A stretch of 64,000 bases of DNA from Parvularcula oceani (lineage in GTDB: Bacteria; Pseudomonadota; Alphaproteobacteria; Caulobacterales; Parvularculaceae): assembly GCF_000733125.1 (NCBI RefSeq), contig NZ_JPHU01000008.1, forward strand, positions 62,001 to 126,000, read 5' to 3'. The notes under the pieces were generated by a model. It worked only from the letters and a program-made list of their open reading frames with translations. It had not been told where the DNA came from and searched no databases. The position numbers and the translations under genes were made by a program. Position 1 is the first letter of the stretch. The number at the start of each line of letters is the position of its first letter. Shown here one piece after another: positions 36,266-45,005 of the stretch.

Positions 36266-36421
36266 TATCGCGAGATCCGCCCCTGCGCCGTGACGGGTGC
36301 AGGGGCATGCCTTTCTTTTTCGGCTGCTTTGCCGCATTGAGCGCGGAGAAGCCGCTCGCCATCTGCGCCATGCCGGGCGGGGGTCTTCGCCGCAGCCGCG
36401 TCGCCGAGAGGAAGGCCTTTC

Positions 36422-37861
36422 ATGCTCTCCAGCTTCGATCCGGTGATCCTCGCGCGGATCCAGTTCGCCTTCACCGTCTCCTTCCACTTCCTGTTTCCGG
36501 CATTCTCGATCGGGCTGGCGAGCTTTCTCGCCGTGCTCAACGGCCTCTATCTGAAGACGAAGAACGAGGCCTATCTCCGGCTCTTCCAGTTCTGGGTGAA
36601 GATCTTCGCCATCGGCTTCGCCATGGGCGTCGTCTCCGGCATCACCATGTCCTACCAGTTCGGCACAAACTGGTCGGTCTTCTCGGATGTCGCGGGTCCC
36701 GTGATCGGGCCGCTCATGGCCTATGAGGTGCTGACGGCCTTCTTCCTCGAGGCCGGGTTCCTGGGGATCATGCTGTTCGGGCGCGACCGTGTCGGGCCGA
36801 CCCTGCACATGGTGGCGGTGCTCGCCGTCGCGGTCGGCACGGCGATCTCGGCCACGTGGATCCTGTCGGTGAACAGCTGGATGCACACGCCGCAGGGCTT
36901 CGAGGTCGCCGAGAACGGGCAGTACATCCCGACGGACTGGCTTGAAGTGATCTTCACGCCCTCCTTCCCGTACCGCCTCGCGCACACGCTGACGGCGGCC
37001 TATCTGACGACGGCCTTCATCGTCGGCGGTGTGGGCGCCTGGCACCTCCTCAAGGGGCGCAGGGACAATCCCGGTGTCCGCACCATGTTCTCGATGGCGA
37101 TGTGGATGGCGGCGCTCGTCGCCCCGCTCCAGATCGTCCTCGGCGACATGCACGGCCTCAACACCCTCGAATACCAGCCCCAGAAGGTCATGGCGATGGA
37201 GGGGCACTATGAGAGCCACCCCGACGGCGCACCGCTCTATCTCTTCGGCATTCCCGACGACGAGAATCAGGAACTCGATTACGCCATCGGAATTCCCAAG
37301 CTCAGCTCGCTGATCCTGAAGCACCATCTCGACGCGCCGCTCGCCGGGCTCGACACCATCCCCGACGACGAGCAGCCGCCGGTCTCCATCGTCTTCTGGT
37401 CGTTCCGCATCATGGTGGGCCTCGGATTCCTGATGCTCGGCGTCGGCATGTTCAGCCTGTGGGCGCGCTTCCGGGGCTCGCTCTTCACCAACAAATGGCT
37501 TCACCGCTTCGCGCTGGCGATGGCGCCTTCGGGCCTCGTCGCCGTCATCGCCGGATGGGTGACGACCGAGGTCGGACGGCAGCCCTACACGGTCTACAAC
37601 ATGCTGCGGACGACGGATTCGGTCAGCCCGCTCGGTGCGCCTGCGGTGGGCACCTCGCTGATGTTCTTCATCCTCGTCTATTTCATCGTGTTCGGGGCGG
37701 GGACCTTCTACATCCTGCGCCTGATGGCGCATGCCCCCGAGGCCGGCGAGCCCGGCCTCACCAAGGCGGACGGTCCCGTCAGGACGGCCGGCATCACGCC
37801 GGGCGTCGAGGAAGATCCCGAGCGGTTCCTGCATCCCGAAGAGACGACCGAAGAACGCTAA
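36422..37861 (+). CDS. cioA: Cytochrome bd-type quinol oxidase subunit I (CioA-like)
   Basis: A 479-residue multi-helix protein with a CydA signature: haem ligand His in VSFHFLFPAFSIGLASF, AYEVLTAFFLEAGFLGIMLFG with the two conserved glutamates, YRLAHTLTAAYL with a haem His, and WVTTEVGRQPY in the last third. The short Q-loop and the Tyr in GRQPY (Trp in E. coli CydA) fit the cyanide-insensitive CIO type. It oxidises quinol and reduces O2 in the inner membrane. Starts with GAGAGGAAGG upstream. Confidence 0.93.
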   Translation: MLSSFDPVILARIQFAFTVSFHFLFPAFSIGLASFLAVLNGLYLKTKNEAYLRLFQFWVKIFAIGFAMGVVSGITMSYQFGTNWSVFSDVAGPVIGPLMAYEVLTAFFLEAGFLGIMLFGRDRVGPTLHMVAVLAVAVGTAISATWILSVNSWMHTPQGFEVAENGQYIPTDWLEVIFTPSFPYRLAHTLTAAYLTTAFIVGGVGAWHLLKGRRDNPGVRTMFSMAMWMAALVAPLQIVLGDMHGLNTLEYQPQKVMAMEGHYESHPDGAPLYLFGIPDDENQELDYAIGIPKLSSLILKHHLDAPLAGLDTIPDDEQPPVSIVFWSFRIMVGLGFLMLGVGMFSLWARFRGSLFTNKWLHRFALAMAPSGLVAVIAGWVTTEVGRQPYTVYNMLRTTDSVSPLGAPAVGTSLMFFILVYFIVFGAGTFYILRLMAHAPEAGEPGLTKADGPVRTAGITPGVEEDPERFLHPEETTEER

Positions 37862-37872
37862 GGAGAGGCGGC

Positions 37873-38886
37873 ATGGATATCAGCTTCGATCTCACCGTCG
37901 CATGGGCCGTGCTCCTGGTGCTCTCGGTCTTCATCTATGTCGTCCTCGACGGCTTCGATCTCGGGGTCGGCATCCTGTTCTCGGCCTTCCATGAGCGGCG
38001 GGAGCGGGACGTGCTGATGAATTCGGTCGCCCCCGTCTGGGACGGCAACGAGACCTGGCTGATCCTTGGCGGCGGCGGGCTCTTCGCAGCCTTCCCGCTC
38101 GCCTACGCGATCATCATGCCGGCGCTCTATGCGCCGATCATCGCCATGCTGCTCGCCCTGATCTTCCGAGGCGTGGCCTTCGAAGCGCGCTGGCGGACCG
38201 AGCGGGCGAAGAAGTGGTGGGACAGGGGCTTCATCGCCGGATCGGTCGTCGCCGCCTTCGCCCAGGGCGTCGCGCTCGGCGCGCTCCTGCAGGGGATCGA
38301 GGTGGAAGGCCGCGCCTATGCCGGCGGCTGGTATGACTGGCTGTCCTGGTTCTCGGTCATCACCGGCCTGGCGCTCGTCGCCGGTTACGGCCTTCTCGGC
38401 GCCACCTGGCTCGTGATGAAAACCGATGGCGACATCCAGGAGAAGGCGCGAAGCCTCGCCTGGGGCTTCGGCATCGCCACTGTCGGCTTCATCGTGGTCG
38501 TCAGCGCCTTCACGCCTTTCCTCGAAGCCTCCTATGCCCAGCGCTGGTTCGAGATGCCCGGCATCCTGCTGGCCGCGCCCGTGCCGCTCGCCATCGCGGC
38601 GATGGCGGTGCTGATGTTCCGCAGCCTCGCCATCCACAAGCACGAATACAGGCCTTTCGTTCTGGCGCTTCTTCTCTTCGCGCTCTGCTTTGCGGGGCTC
38701 GGGATCTCCATGTATCCCTTCATCATCCCGACCGAGGTCACGATCTGGGACGCGGCGACGCCGTGGATCAGCCAGATCTTCATGTTCGTCGGCGCGGTGA
38801 TCCTGATCCCGATCATCCTCGCCTATACGGGCTACGCCTACTGGGTGTTCCGCGGAAAGATCGATCCCGAAAAGGGCTATCACTGA
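37873..38886 (+). CDS. cioB: Cytochrome bd-type quinol oxidase subunit II (CioB-like)
   Basis: A 337-residue membrane protein with the CydB pattern: VVLDGFDLGVGILF near residue 25, SVAPVWDGNETWLILGGGGLFAAFP and the C-terminal YPFIIPTEVTIWDAATP. It pairs with CioA to form the oxidase, 11 bp downstream. AGGAGAGGCGG precedes the ATG. Its stop overlaps the start of a small third gene (TGATG). Confidence 0.93.
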   Translation: MDISFDLTVAWAVLLVLSVFIYVVLDGFDLGVGILFSAFHERRERDVLMNSVAPVWDGNETWLILGGGGLFAAFPLAYAIIMPALYAPIIAMLLALIFRGVAFEARWRTERAKKWWDRGFIAGSVVAAFAQGVALGALLQGIEVEGRAYAGGWYDWLSWFSVITGLALVAGYGLLGATWLVMKTDGDIQEKARSLAWGFGIATVGFIVVVSAFTPFLEASYAQRWFEMPGILLAAPVPLAIAAMAVLMFRSLAIHKHEYRPFVLALLLFALCFAGLGISMYPFIIPTEVTIWDAATPWISQIFMFVGAVILIPIILAYTGYAYWVFRGKIDPEKGYH

Positions 38887-38999
38887 TGGCGCAGCTGCCC
38901 GGGCCGGTGCGCAAGGGCTTGTGGTTCGTCGGCCTGTGGTGCGCGGGCGTGCTGGCGGTGACGGTCGTCGCCTATGCGATCCGCGCCGCCATATTGTGA
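38886..38999 (+). CDS. DUF2474 small membrane protein, oxidase accessory peptide
   Basis: A 37-residue protein (MAQLPGPVRKGLWFVGLWCA then one transmembrane helix AGVLAVTVVAYAIRAAIL). This matches DUF2474, short peptides encoded after cioAB/cydAB and probably the equivalent of CydX/CioZ, which stabilise the oxidase. The ATG overlaps the cioB TGA, so translation is coupled. Confidence 0.85.
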   Translation: MAQLPGPVRKGLWFVGLWCAGVLAVTVVAYAIRAAIL

Positions 39000-39070
39000 G
39001 GCGCCCGCCCGCAGGGCTCGACAGCGGATGACGGAACGGAATAGCCCTTGAGCGCCAGCAGCAGGCGAGG

Positions 39071-40015
39071 GTGTCCGTGCTCCACGAGATCAAGTCCGAA
39101 TCACTCGCCGTCACGATCGCGGATTATGGCGGACGCCTCGCGCGGATCGTGTATGGCGGCGGATCGTCTGCGACCGATGTCCTGCTCGGGCACGAGGACG
39201 AGGCGGCCTATCGCGACGATCCGCATTTCCTCGGCGCGACGCTCGGGCGGTTCGCCAACAGGATCGGCGGCGCCCGCTTCGAACTCGAAGGAGAGGCCTT
39301 CCGTCTCGACGCGAACGAGCACGGCAATACGCTGCATGGCGGGGCGGGCGGCTTTCACGCGAAGAGCTGGAGCGTCGAGGCGAAGGAGCGGCACAGGCTC
39401 GTCCTGCAGCTCGTCAGTCCCGATGGCGATCAGGGCTTTCCCGGCAGGCTTTGCGTGCGCACGCGTTTCTCGGTCGAAGGGGGCACTCTCACCGTCTCCT
39501 ACGAGGCGCAGACCGACCGGCCCACCCCGATCAGCCTCAGCCAGCATCCCTATTTCAACCTCGGCGGCGCAGGTTGCGGCACGGTCGAGGACCACGCCGT
39601 CTCGATCGCCTCCGGCAGGATCGTGGTGGTGGACGATGAGGGCATCCCGACAGGCGATGTCCAAGCGGTCGACGATACCGTTTTCGATCTACGCCGCCCG
39701 GTCCGGCTGGGCGAAGTGCTGCCGCGCCCGGCGCCCGTCGGCTTCGATCACTGCTATCTCGGCGCAGGCGAGGGGGTGCGCGCCGAGGTCGTTCATGCGC
39801 CGAGCGGACGGCGGCTCCGCCTCGCCTCGGACCAGCCTGCATTGCAGTTCTATACGGGCGGGAAGCTCGATGGCGGCTTCATGCCCTTTGGCGGGCTCTG
39901 CCTCGAGCCGCAGGATGTTCCCGATGCGCCGAACCAGTCCGCCTTCGCCGCGACGATCCTGCGGCCGGGCGGAACCTATCGCCGCTCGATCCGCTATTCG
40001 TTCGACGAGATATGA
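39071..40015 (+). CDS. Aldose 1-epimerase
   Basis: This 314-residue galactose-mutarotase-fold protein interconverts alpha and beta anomers of free sugars. Catalytic His residues are in NTLHGGAGGFHAKSW and LSQHPYFNLGG, with the conserved FDHCYLG and the catalytic Glu region GLCLEPQDVPDAPNQ. It is probably cytoplasmic (no signal peptide) and serves the neighbouring sugar porter and XylA. The frame starts with GTG at 39071, and a second GTG at 39077 has better spacing to GAGG. The operator at 40070 lies after it, before the porter. Confidence 0.88.
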   Translation: MSVLHEIKSESLAVTIADYGGRLARIVYGGGSSATDVLLGHEDEAAYRDDPHFLGATLGRFANRIGGARFELEGEAFRLDANEHGNTLHGGAGGFHAKSWSVEAKERHRLVLQLVSPDGDQGFPGRLCVRTRFSVEGGTLTVSYEAQTDRPTPISLSQHPYFNLGGAGCGTVEDHAVSIASGRIVVVDDEGIPTGDVQAVDDTVFDLRRPVRLGEVLPRPAPVGFDHCYLGAGEGVRAEVVHAPSGRRLRLASDQPALQFYTGGKLDGGFMPFGGLCLEPQDVPDAPNQSAFAATILRPGGTYRRSIRYSFDEI

Positions 40016-40069
40016 GGACATTGCCGCGAATGCCCGCTACGCATCGGCTTGTCGCGCCGAAGTGAACGG

Positions 40070-40083
40070 TGATAGCGTTATCA
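40070..40083. promoter_or_regulatory. LacI-type operator upstream of the sugar porter
   Basis: TGATAGCGTTATCA, a 14-bp imperfect palindrome matching the shared consensus TGnTAGCGCTAnCA except at one base. It is 43 bp before the porter ATG. Part of a five-site set across the locus. Confidence 0.65.
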
Positions 40084-40126
40084 GCTACAGCCGCCCGAGA
40101 GCGGCCACTGGGGTAGGGAACGAGAA

Positions 40127-41578
40127 ATGAGCACAACGACCGGTCAAACCGGGGCCGCCGAACCCGCAGGAGCCGCCCACCCGGCGGCGCATGTCCTGAC
40201 AGAGCCGAATACCGGCGCCATCATCCTGATCGCTCTGGTGGCGACGCTGGGCGGGTTCCTGTTCGGCTTCGACTCGGGTGTCATCAACGGCACGGTCGAT
40301 GGGCTCCAGACCGCCTTCGCCTCCTCCAGCGTCGGCACCGGCTTCTCCGTGGCCTCCATGCTTCTGGGATCTGCCGCCGGCGCTCTGGCGGCGGGCCGAC
40401 TTGCCGATGCCTTCGGTCGCCGCGCCATGCTCATGGTCGCGGCCGTCCTGTTCATCATCTCGGCCTGGGGGTCGGGCGTCTCGGGCGGTGTCGCGGAATT
40501 CGTGTTCTATCGCGTGCTCGGCGGTCTCGCCGTCGGCGCGGCCTCGGTGATGTCGCCTGCCTATATCGCCGAGATCGCGCCCGCACGCTATCGCGGCGCG
40601 CTCGCCACGACGCAGCAGATCGCCATCGTCGCGGGCCTCTTCATCGCCTTCTTGTCGAACTATCTTCTCGCGGGCGCAGCGGGCGGCAGCACGGCTGAGT
40701 TCGCTCTCGGCTTCGAGACCTGGCGCTGGATGTTCTGGGTCGAGCTTCTGCCGGCGACGATCTTCCTGCTCGCGCTCTTCGCGATCCCCGAGAGCCCGCG
40801 CTATCTCGTGGCGAAGGGCCGCTCCGACGAGGCGCGCGGCGTTCTCGACCGCCTGTTCCGCGGCGGCGCGGGAGCCAAGGTCGCCGAGATCGAGCGCACG
40901 CTCGCCCGCGATCACCGTCCGCGCTTCTCCGACATGACGCTGGGCGGCAAGGTGCGTCCCATCGTGTGGGTCGGCATCGGCCTCGCCGTCTTCCAGCAGC
41001 TCGTCGGCATCAACGTCATCTTCTACTACGGCGCCGTCCTCTGGCAGTCCGCCGGCTTCACCGAATCCGACGCGCTCCTGCAGAACGTGCTGACCGGCGG
41101 TTCGGGCATCCTCGCCGTGCTGCTCTGCCTCGCAATGGTCGACCGCGTCGGCCGCAAGCCGCTCCTCTTCTGGGGGTCGGTCGGCATGGCGGTCGCGCTC
41201 GGCGTGATGGCCTTCGCCTTTTCCACCGGCGAACTTGGCGCCAGCGGCCTCGAGATGTCGTCGAGCATGGGCCTGACCGCGCTGATCGCCGGCCTCGTCT
41301 ACGCCTTCGTCTTCAACCTCTCCTGGGGTCCGGTGATGTGGGTGCTGCTCGGCGAGATGTTCCCGAACCAGTTCCGCGGTTCGGCGCTCGCCGTGGCGGG
41401 CCTCGCGCAGTGGCTCGCCAACTTCCTCGTCACCATGACCTTCCCGATCATGCTGAACTCGATCGGGCTGGCGCCGACCTATGGCATCTACTGCTTCTTC
41501 TCGGTGGTCTCGGCCTTCTTCGTGGCGCGCGCCGTGCGGGAGACCCGCGGCCTCGAGCTCGAAGAGATGGCCGGGTGA
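40127..41578 (+). CDS. Sugar porter family MFS transporter
   Basis: This 483-residue protein has twelve helices and sugar-porter signatures: GGFLFGFDSGVINGT in helix 1, GRLADAFGRRAML in the loop 2-3, PAYIAEIAPARYRGAL, PESPRYLVAKGR, QQLVGINVIFYYG, and DRVGRKPLLF, with LSWGPVMWVLLGEMFPNQFRGSA. It resembles XylE/GlcP-like proton symporters and should import xylose or glucose released by the locus. The upstream operator suggests induction with the polysaccharide genes. Its last base pairs overlap the DUF6445 start. Confidence 0.92.
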   Translation: MSTTTGQTGAAEPAGAAHPAAHVLTEPNTGAIILIALVATLGGFLFGFDSGVINGTVDGLQTAFASSSVGTGFSVASMLLGSAAGALAAGRLADAFGRRAMLMVAAVLFIISAWGSGVSGGVAEFVFYRVLGGLAVGAASVMSPAYIAEIAPARYRGALATTQQIAIVAGLFIAFLSNYLLAGAAGGSTAEFALGFETWRWMFWVELLPATIFLLALFAIPESPRYLVAKGRSDEARGVLDRLFRGGAGAKVAEIERTLARDHRPRFSDMTLGGKVRPIVWVGIGLAVFQQLVGINVIFYYGAVLWQSAGFTESDALLQNVLTGGSGILAVLLCLAMVDRVGRKPLLFWGSVGMAVALGVMAFAFSTGELGASGLEMSSSMGLTALIAGLVYAFVFNLSWGPVMWVLLGEMFPNQFRGSALAVAGLAQWLANFLVTMTFPIMLNSIGLAPTYGIYCFFSVVSAFFVARAVRETRGLELEEMAG

Positions 41579-42267
41579 CGCAGCGGCAGGCGCCTTCGAT
41601 CCGTGCAATCGGACGCGAGCGCTTGCCTCTCTTCCTCGCCGACGAGGCGCTGCCGGATCCGCAGCGCCTCGTCCTAGCGGCGCAAGCCGCAAGCTTCGCC
41701 AGGAACGGACCCTACTATCCCGGCATTCGGGCGGCTGCGCCCGCAGGCTATGCCGCAGGGCTCGCTGAGGCGCTGCGCAGGCCGGTCTGCGCGATGATGG
41801 GCTGGAGCGCCGATACCCGCCTCGAGACCGCGTCCTGCGACTTCTCTCTCGTCACGACCCCGCCCCGGGACCTCGCGCTCATCCAGCGCCTGCCTCACTT
41901 CGATGGCACGGACGGCGAGGTGGTGGCGGTCCTGCACTATCTCTGCGGACCCGAGCATGGCGGCACCGCCTTCTACCGCCATCTCAGCACCGGCTTCGAG
42001 CGGGTGACGGAAGACCGGCACGCGGCCTATGATGCAGCGCTGCGGCAGGATCTAGCTGATCATGGCGAGCCGGGGCCGAGCTATCGCGGCGCCTCCGACG
42101 ACATCTTCGAACGCCATGCGCGGGTGGAGTGCGTCTTCAACCGGTTGATCGCCTATTCCGGCACGACCCTGCATTCCGGGCTCGTGCCGGAGGGCCATGG
42201 GCTATCAGCCGCCCCTGAAGAGGGGCGGCTGACGGTGAATACGTTCCTGCGACGCGCGAGCGCCTGA
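41575..42267 (+). CDS. DUF6445 family protein (2-oxoglutarate-dioxygenase-like fold)
   Basis: This 230-residue protein resembles DUF6445, found beside TonB receptors and tryptophan-halogenase-like genes: RNGPYYPGIRAAAP near residue 45, ADTRLETASCDFSLVT, LPHFDGTDGEVVAVLHYLCGPEHGGTAFYRH, and LIAYSGTTLHSGLVPEGHGL. The His/Asp pair in PHFDGTD and the later His recall a 2OG-Fe(II) metal site. GTG 41575 overlaps the porter stop (GTGA). Function unproven; its link with the porter suggests a role in sugar or receptor metabolism. Confidence 0.75.
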   Translation: MTQRQAPSIRAIGRERLPLFLADEALPDPQRLVLAAQAASFARNGPYYPGIRAAAPAGYAAGLAEALRRPVCAMMGWSADTRLETASCDFSLVTTPPRDLALIQRLPHFDGTDGEVVAVLHYLCGPEHGGTAFYRHLSTGFERVTEDRHAAYDAALRQDLADHGEPGPSYRGASDDIFERHARVECVFNRLIAYSGTTLHSGLVPEGHGLSAAPEEGRLTVNTFLRRASA

Positions 42268-42271
42268 CGGC

Positions 42272-44809
42272 TCAATCCTCCGGACAGGCCATGCCGGCTT
42301 CGGTCGGCACCAGCGTCACATCCGAGACCGTGACCGTCGCTTCGCCCTCGGCCGCGAGGACGAAGGGCGCGGCCATCTCGCTCAGGTCGGCGCCTGCCTC
42401 CGCAAAGCAGGTGAGCCGCGCGGTAACGTCCTGCCACTCTCCCGCTTCGCCCAGGGGCAGGGTGAACAGCCCTTCGCCCATGCCGTAGCGGATGGGGGCT
42501 TCAGGCTGCTCGTCATAGCGATAGGAGACGCGCAGTCCGATATCGGCATTGGCCTCGCGCTGCCAGTCGACGGGCTGCGCATGCACGACGAAGCGGGCAG
42601 GGGCCGAGCCGTCCCATTGCAGGCGGATCGAGTCTTCCTGCGCATCGCGGTCCGTGCGCGACAGAGCGAGCGACCCGTCGGGGCTCATCGCAGTGGCATC
42701 CGAAACCAGCATGTCGCCTTCTGCCGAGGACAGGGTCATCCGGCGGCCGCCGCGGGCATCGCCTTCGGCCAGGATGGTGTTGGCGTCGGCGCCGGCCACT
42801 TCGTAGTCCTCGCGCAGTTCCGCCAAGGTGCCGTCATCGCCGTAGGTGAGGCCGTAGCCATAGGCGAAGAGGGGGGCGTAATCCGCATCCCCGACATTGA
42901 GCATGGCCTGATCGGGCCGCTTCGGCCAGGAAAAGGAGAGGCGTCCCGTAAAGTCCTGCCGCGGCTCGCCGTCCTGGCTGCCGACCAGAACATCCGCGAT
43001 GCCGCCGCCTTCACTTCCCGGCAGCCAAGCCGCGACGAAGGCGTCGGAGGCGTTGAGTTCGGGGTTCACCCACATCGGCCTGCCCGACAGGAACACCGAC
43101 ACGACCGGGATCCCGTCCGCCTGAAGGCGGCGCATCGTCTCGAGCGCGGTCTCGTCGGCGAAGTTCAGGTCCTCGCGGTCGCCGCGGAATTCCGCGTAGG
43201 GATCCTCGCCGAAGACCACCACGGCGACATCCGGCTCCTCTTCATAGGAGCCGTCCTCGCTGAGAACGGCTTCGCCGCCCGCTTCGCCGATCGCCGCTTC
43301 CAGGCCTTCCCAGATCGTCTGGGCGTTCGGGAAGTCCTCGCGGCTGTTCCCGTCGCCCTGCCAGCTCAGGGTCCAGCCGCCGGTCTGCTTGCCGAGATCG
43401 TTCGCGCCGTCGCCCGCGACCAGAACGCGCATATCGCCGGCGATGGGCAGGACGCCCTCGTTCTTGAGGAGGACGAGCGACTTGCGCACCGATTCGCGGG
43501 CCAGCGCCCTGTGCTCGGGCGAGCCGAGCCGGTCGAAGTCTCCGGCGAGAGGCCGCTCTGAGGGGCGTCCGCGCTCGGGCAGGCCCGCCCGCAGCTTGAC
43601 CCGGAGGATGCGGGCGACGGCTTCATCGAGCCGCTCCTGCGTGATCTCGCCGGACTGCGCGGCTGCGAGCGTCGTCTCGTAGAGGCCCTTCCAGCTATCG
43701 GGCGCCATGAACATGTCGAGACCGGCATTGAAGGAGGCCGGGCAGTCGGTGGGCGTGCAGCCCGCAACCTGGCCGTGGCCGTTCCAGTCGCCGACGACGA
43801 AGCCATCAAAACCCATCTGGTCGACTAGCACGTCGGAGAGCAGCGCCTCGTAGCCGTGCATCTTCTGGCCGCGCCAGCTCGAGAACGAGGCCATGACCGT
43901 CTGCACGCCCGCCTCGATCGCCGGTGCGTAGCCCGCGCCGTGAATGTCGCGCAGCTCTTCTTCGGTGGCGACCGTCTCGCCCTGATCGACGCCGTCGCGC
44001 GTCCCGCCGTCACCGAGGAAGTGCTTGGCGGTGGCCAAGACCTTGTCCGGGCCGAGAAACGCCTCGGTGTTCGGATCGCCCTGCAGGCCCCGCACCATCG
44101 CATCGGCATAGGCGGCCACGATCTCGGGCGCCTCGGAATAGCCCTCATAGGTCCGGCCCCAGCGGTCATTGCGCGGCGTCGCAAGGGTGGGGGCGAAGGT
44201 CCAGTCGAGGCCCGTGGCGGCGATCTCCGCCGCCGTGGCGGCGCCGATCCTCTCGATCATCTCGGGGTCGCGCGCGGCGCCGAGGCCGATATTGTGCGGA
44301 AAGATCGTCGCGCCGACGATATTGGAGTGACCATGCACGGCATCGGTGCCCCACAGGACCGGGATGCCTTCGCCGTCGGGACCGACCGAGGCATCCCAGA
44401 ACGCGTCCGCCAGTTCGACCCAGTCGGCGGGATCGGCGCGCAGGTCGCCGCCGGGAGCCGAATTGCCGCCATTGAGGATCGAGCCGAGCTTGTATTGCCT
44501 GACGTCCTCGGGCGTGACCGAGCCGATATCGCCCTGGATGATCTGGCCCACCTTCTCTTCGAGCGTCATCGCGGCGAGAAGGCGCTCCACCTCTGCTTCG
44601 ATCTCGGGGTCGTCGGCGACGGGACTCTGGACCGCCGGCCACGCCTCGGGATGAACGTCGGGCGCGCCGGAGGCGGAGCCGTCCGTCTGCGCCGGCTGCA
44701 TGGCATTCGCCGAGGTGGCGACCTTGGCTTCGCCGCAGCCGGTCGCCGCCAGCGCGATGGCGCCGGTCGTCATCAGGAGGCGCAGCCGCCTCGCCTTGCT
44801 CATGTCCAT
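42272..44809 (-). CDS. GH3 beta-glucosidase-type lipoprotein
   Basis: An 845-residue exo-acting hydrolase with a lipoprotein signal (lipobox AATGC, Cys25). The GH3 N-terminal domain contains FAPTLATPRNDRWGRTYEGYSE, DKVLATAKHFLGDGGT and GFDGFVVGDWNGHGQVAGC (nucleophile Asp in VGDW), followed by the GH3 C-domain and a C-terminal beta-sandwich. It resembles CelD-type enzymes that release glucose or xylose from cello-oligosaccharides. ATG 44809 with GGGAGG upstream is preferred. Divergent from GH9 over a shared operator region. Confidence 0.9.
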   Translation of the reverse strand: MDMSKARRLRLLMTTGAIALAATGCGEAKVATSANAMQPAQTDGSASGAPDVHPEAWPAVQSPVADDPEIEAEVERLLAAMTLEEKVGQIIQGDIGSVTPEDVRQYKLGSILNGGNSAPGGDLRADPADWVELADAFWDASVGPDGEGIPVLWGTDAVHGHSNIVGATIFPHNIGLGAARDPEMIERIGAATAAEIAATGLDWTFAPTLATPRNDRWGRTYEGYSEAPEIVAAYADAMVRGLQGDPNTEAFLGPDKVLATAKHFLGDGGTRDGVDQGETVATEEELRDIHGAGYAPAIEAGVQTVMASFSSWRGQKMHGYEALLSDVLVDQMGFDGFVVGDWNGHGQVAGCTPTDCPASFNAGLDMFMAPDSWKGLYETTLAAAQSGEITQERLDEAVARILRVKLRAGLPERGRPSERPLAGDFDRLGSPEHRALARESVRKSLVLLKNEGVLPIAGDMRVLVAGDGANDLGKQTGGWTLSWQGDGNSREDFPNAQTIWEGLEAAIGEAGGEAVLSEDGSYEEEPDVAVVVFGEDPYAEFRGDREDLNFADETALETMRRLQADGIPVVSVFLSGRPMWVNPELNASDAFVAAWLPGSEGGGIADVLVGSQDGEPRQDFTGRLSFSWPKRPDQAMLNVGDADYAPLFAYGYGLTYGDDGTLAELREDYEVAGADANTILAEGDARGGRRMTLSSAEGDMLVSDATAMSPDGSLALSRTDRDAQEDSIRLQWDGSAPARFVVHAQPVDWQREANADIGLRVSYRYDEQPEAPIRYGMGEGLFTLPLGEAGEWQDVTARLTCFAEAGADLSEMAAPFVLAAEGEATVTVSDVTLVPTEAGMACPED

Positions 44810-44850
44810 ACATCCTCCCGTAGGCACCGGCCCATGGCCGGGCTCTGTTC

Positions 44851-44864
44851 TGTTAGGGCTATCA
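44851..44864. promoter_or_regulatory. LacI-type operator near the GH3 gene
   Basis: TGTTAGGGCTATCA, one mismatch to the consensus TGnTAGCGCTAnCA. About 40 bp upstream of the GH3 ATG. Part of the five-site set. Confidence 0.6.
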
Positions 44865-44950
44865 CCTTACCGTAACTCATCCTCCGGCCTGCGCAATCGA
44901 CCGCGCGCAGCCGCAGCCGACGCCTTGCCGCCCCGCAGGCACAGCGGCAG

Positions 44951-44964
44951 AGTGAGCGCTAACA
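44951..44964. promoter_or_regulatory. LacI-type operator near the GH9 gene
   Basis: AGTGAGCGCTAACA; on the other strand TGTTAGCGCTCACT, with three mismatches at one end to the consensus but an intact TGTTAGCGCT core. About 40 bp before the GH9 start. Confidence 0.55.
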
Positions 44965-45005
44965 ACGAAGCGCGAAAAGAGCCTCGAGCGGGCCGGGAGG
45001 ATCGG

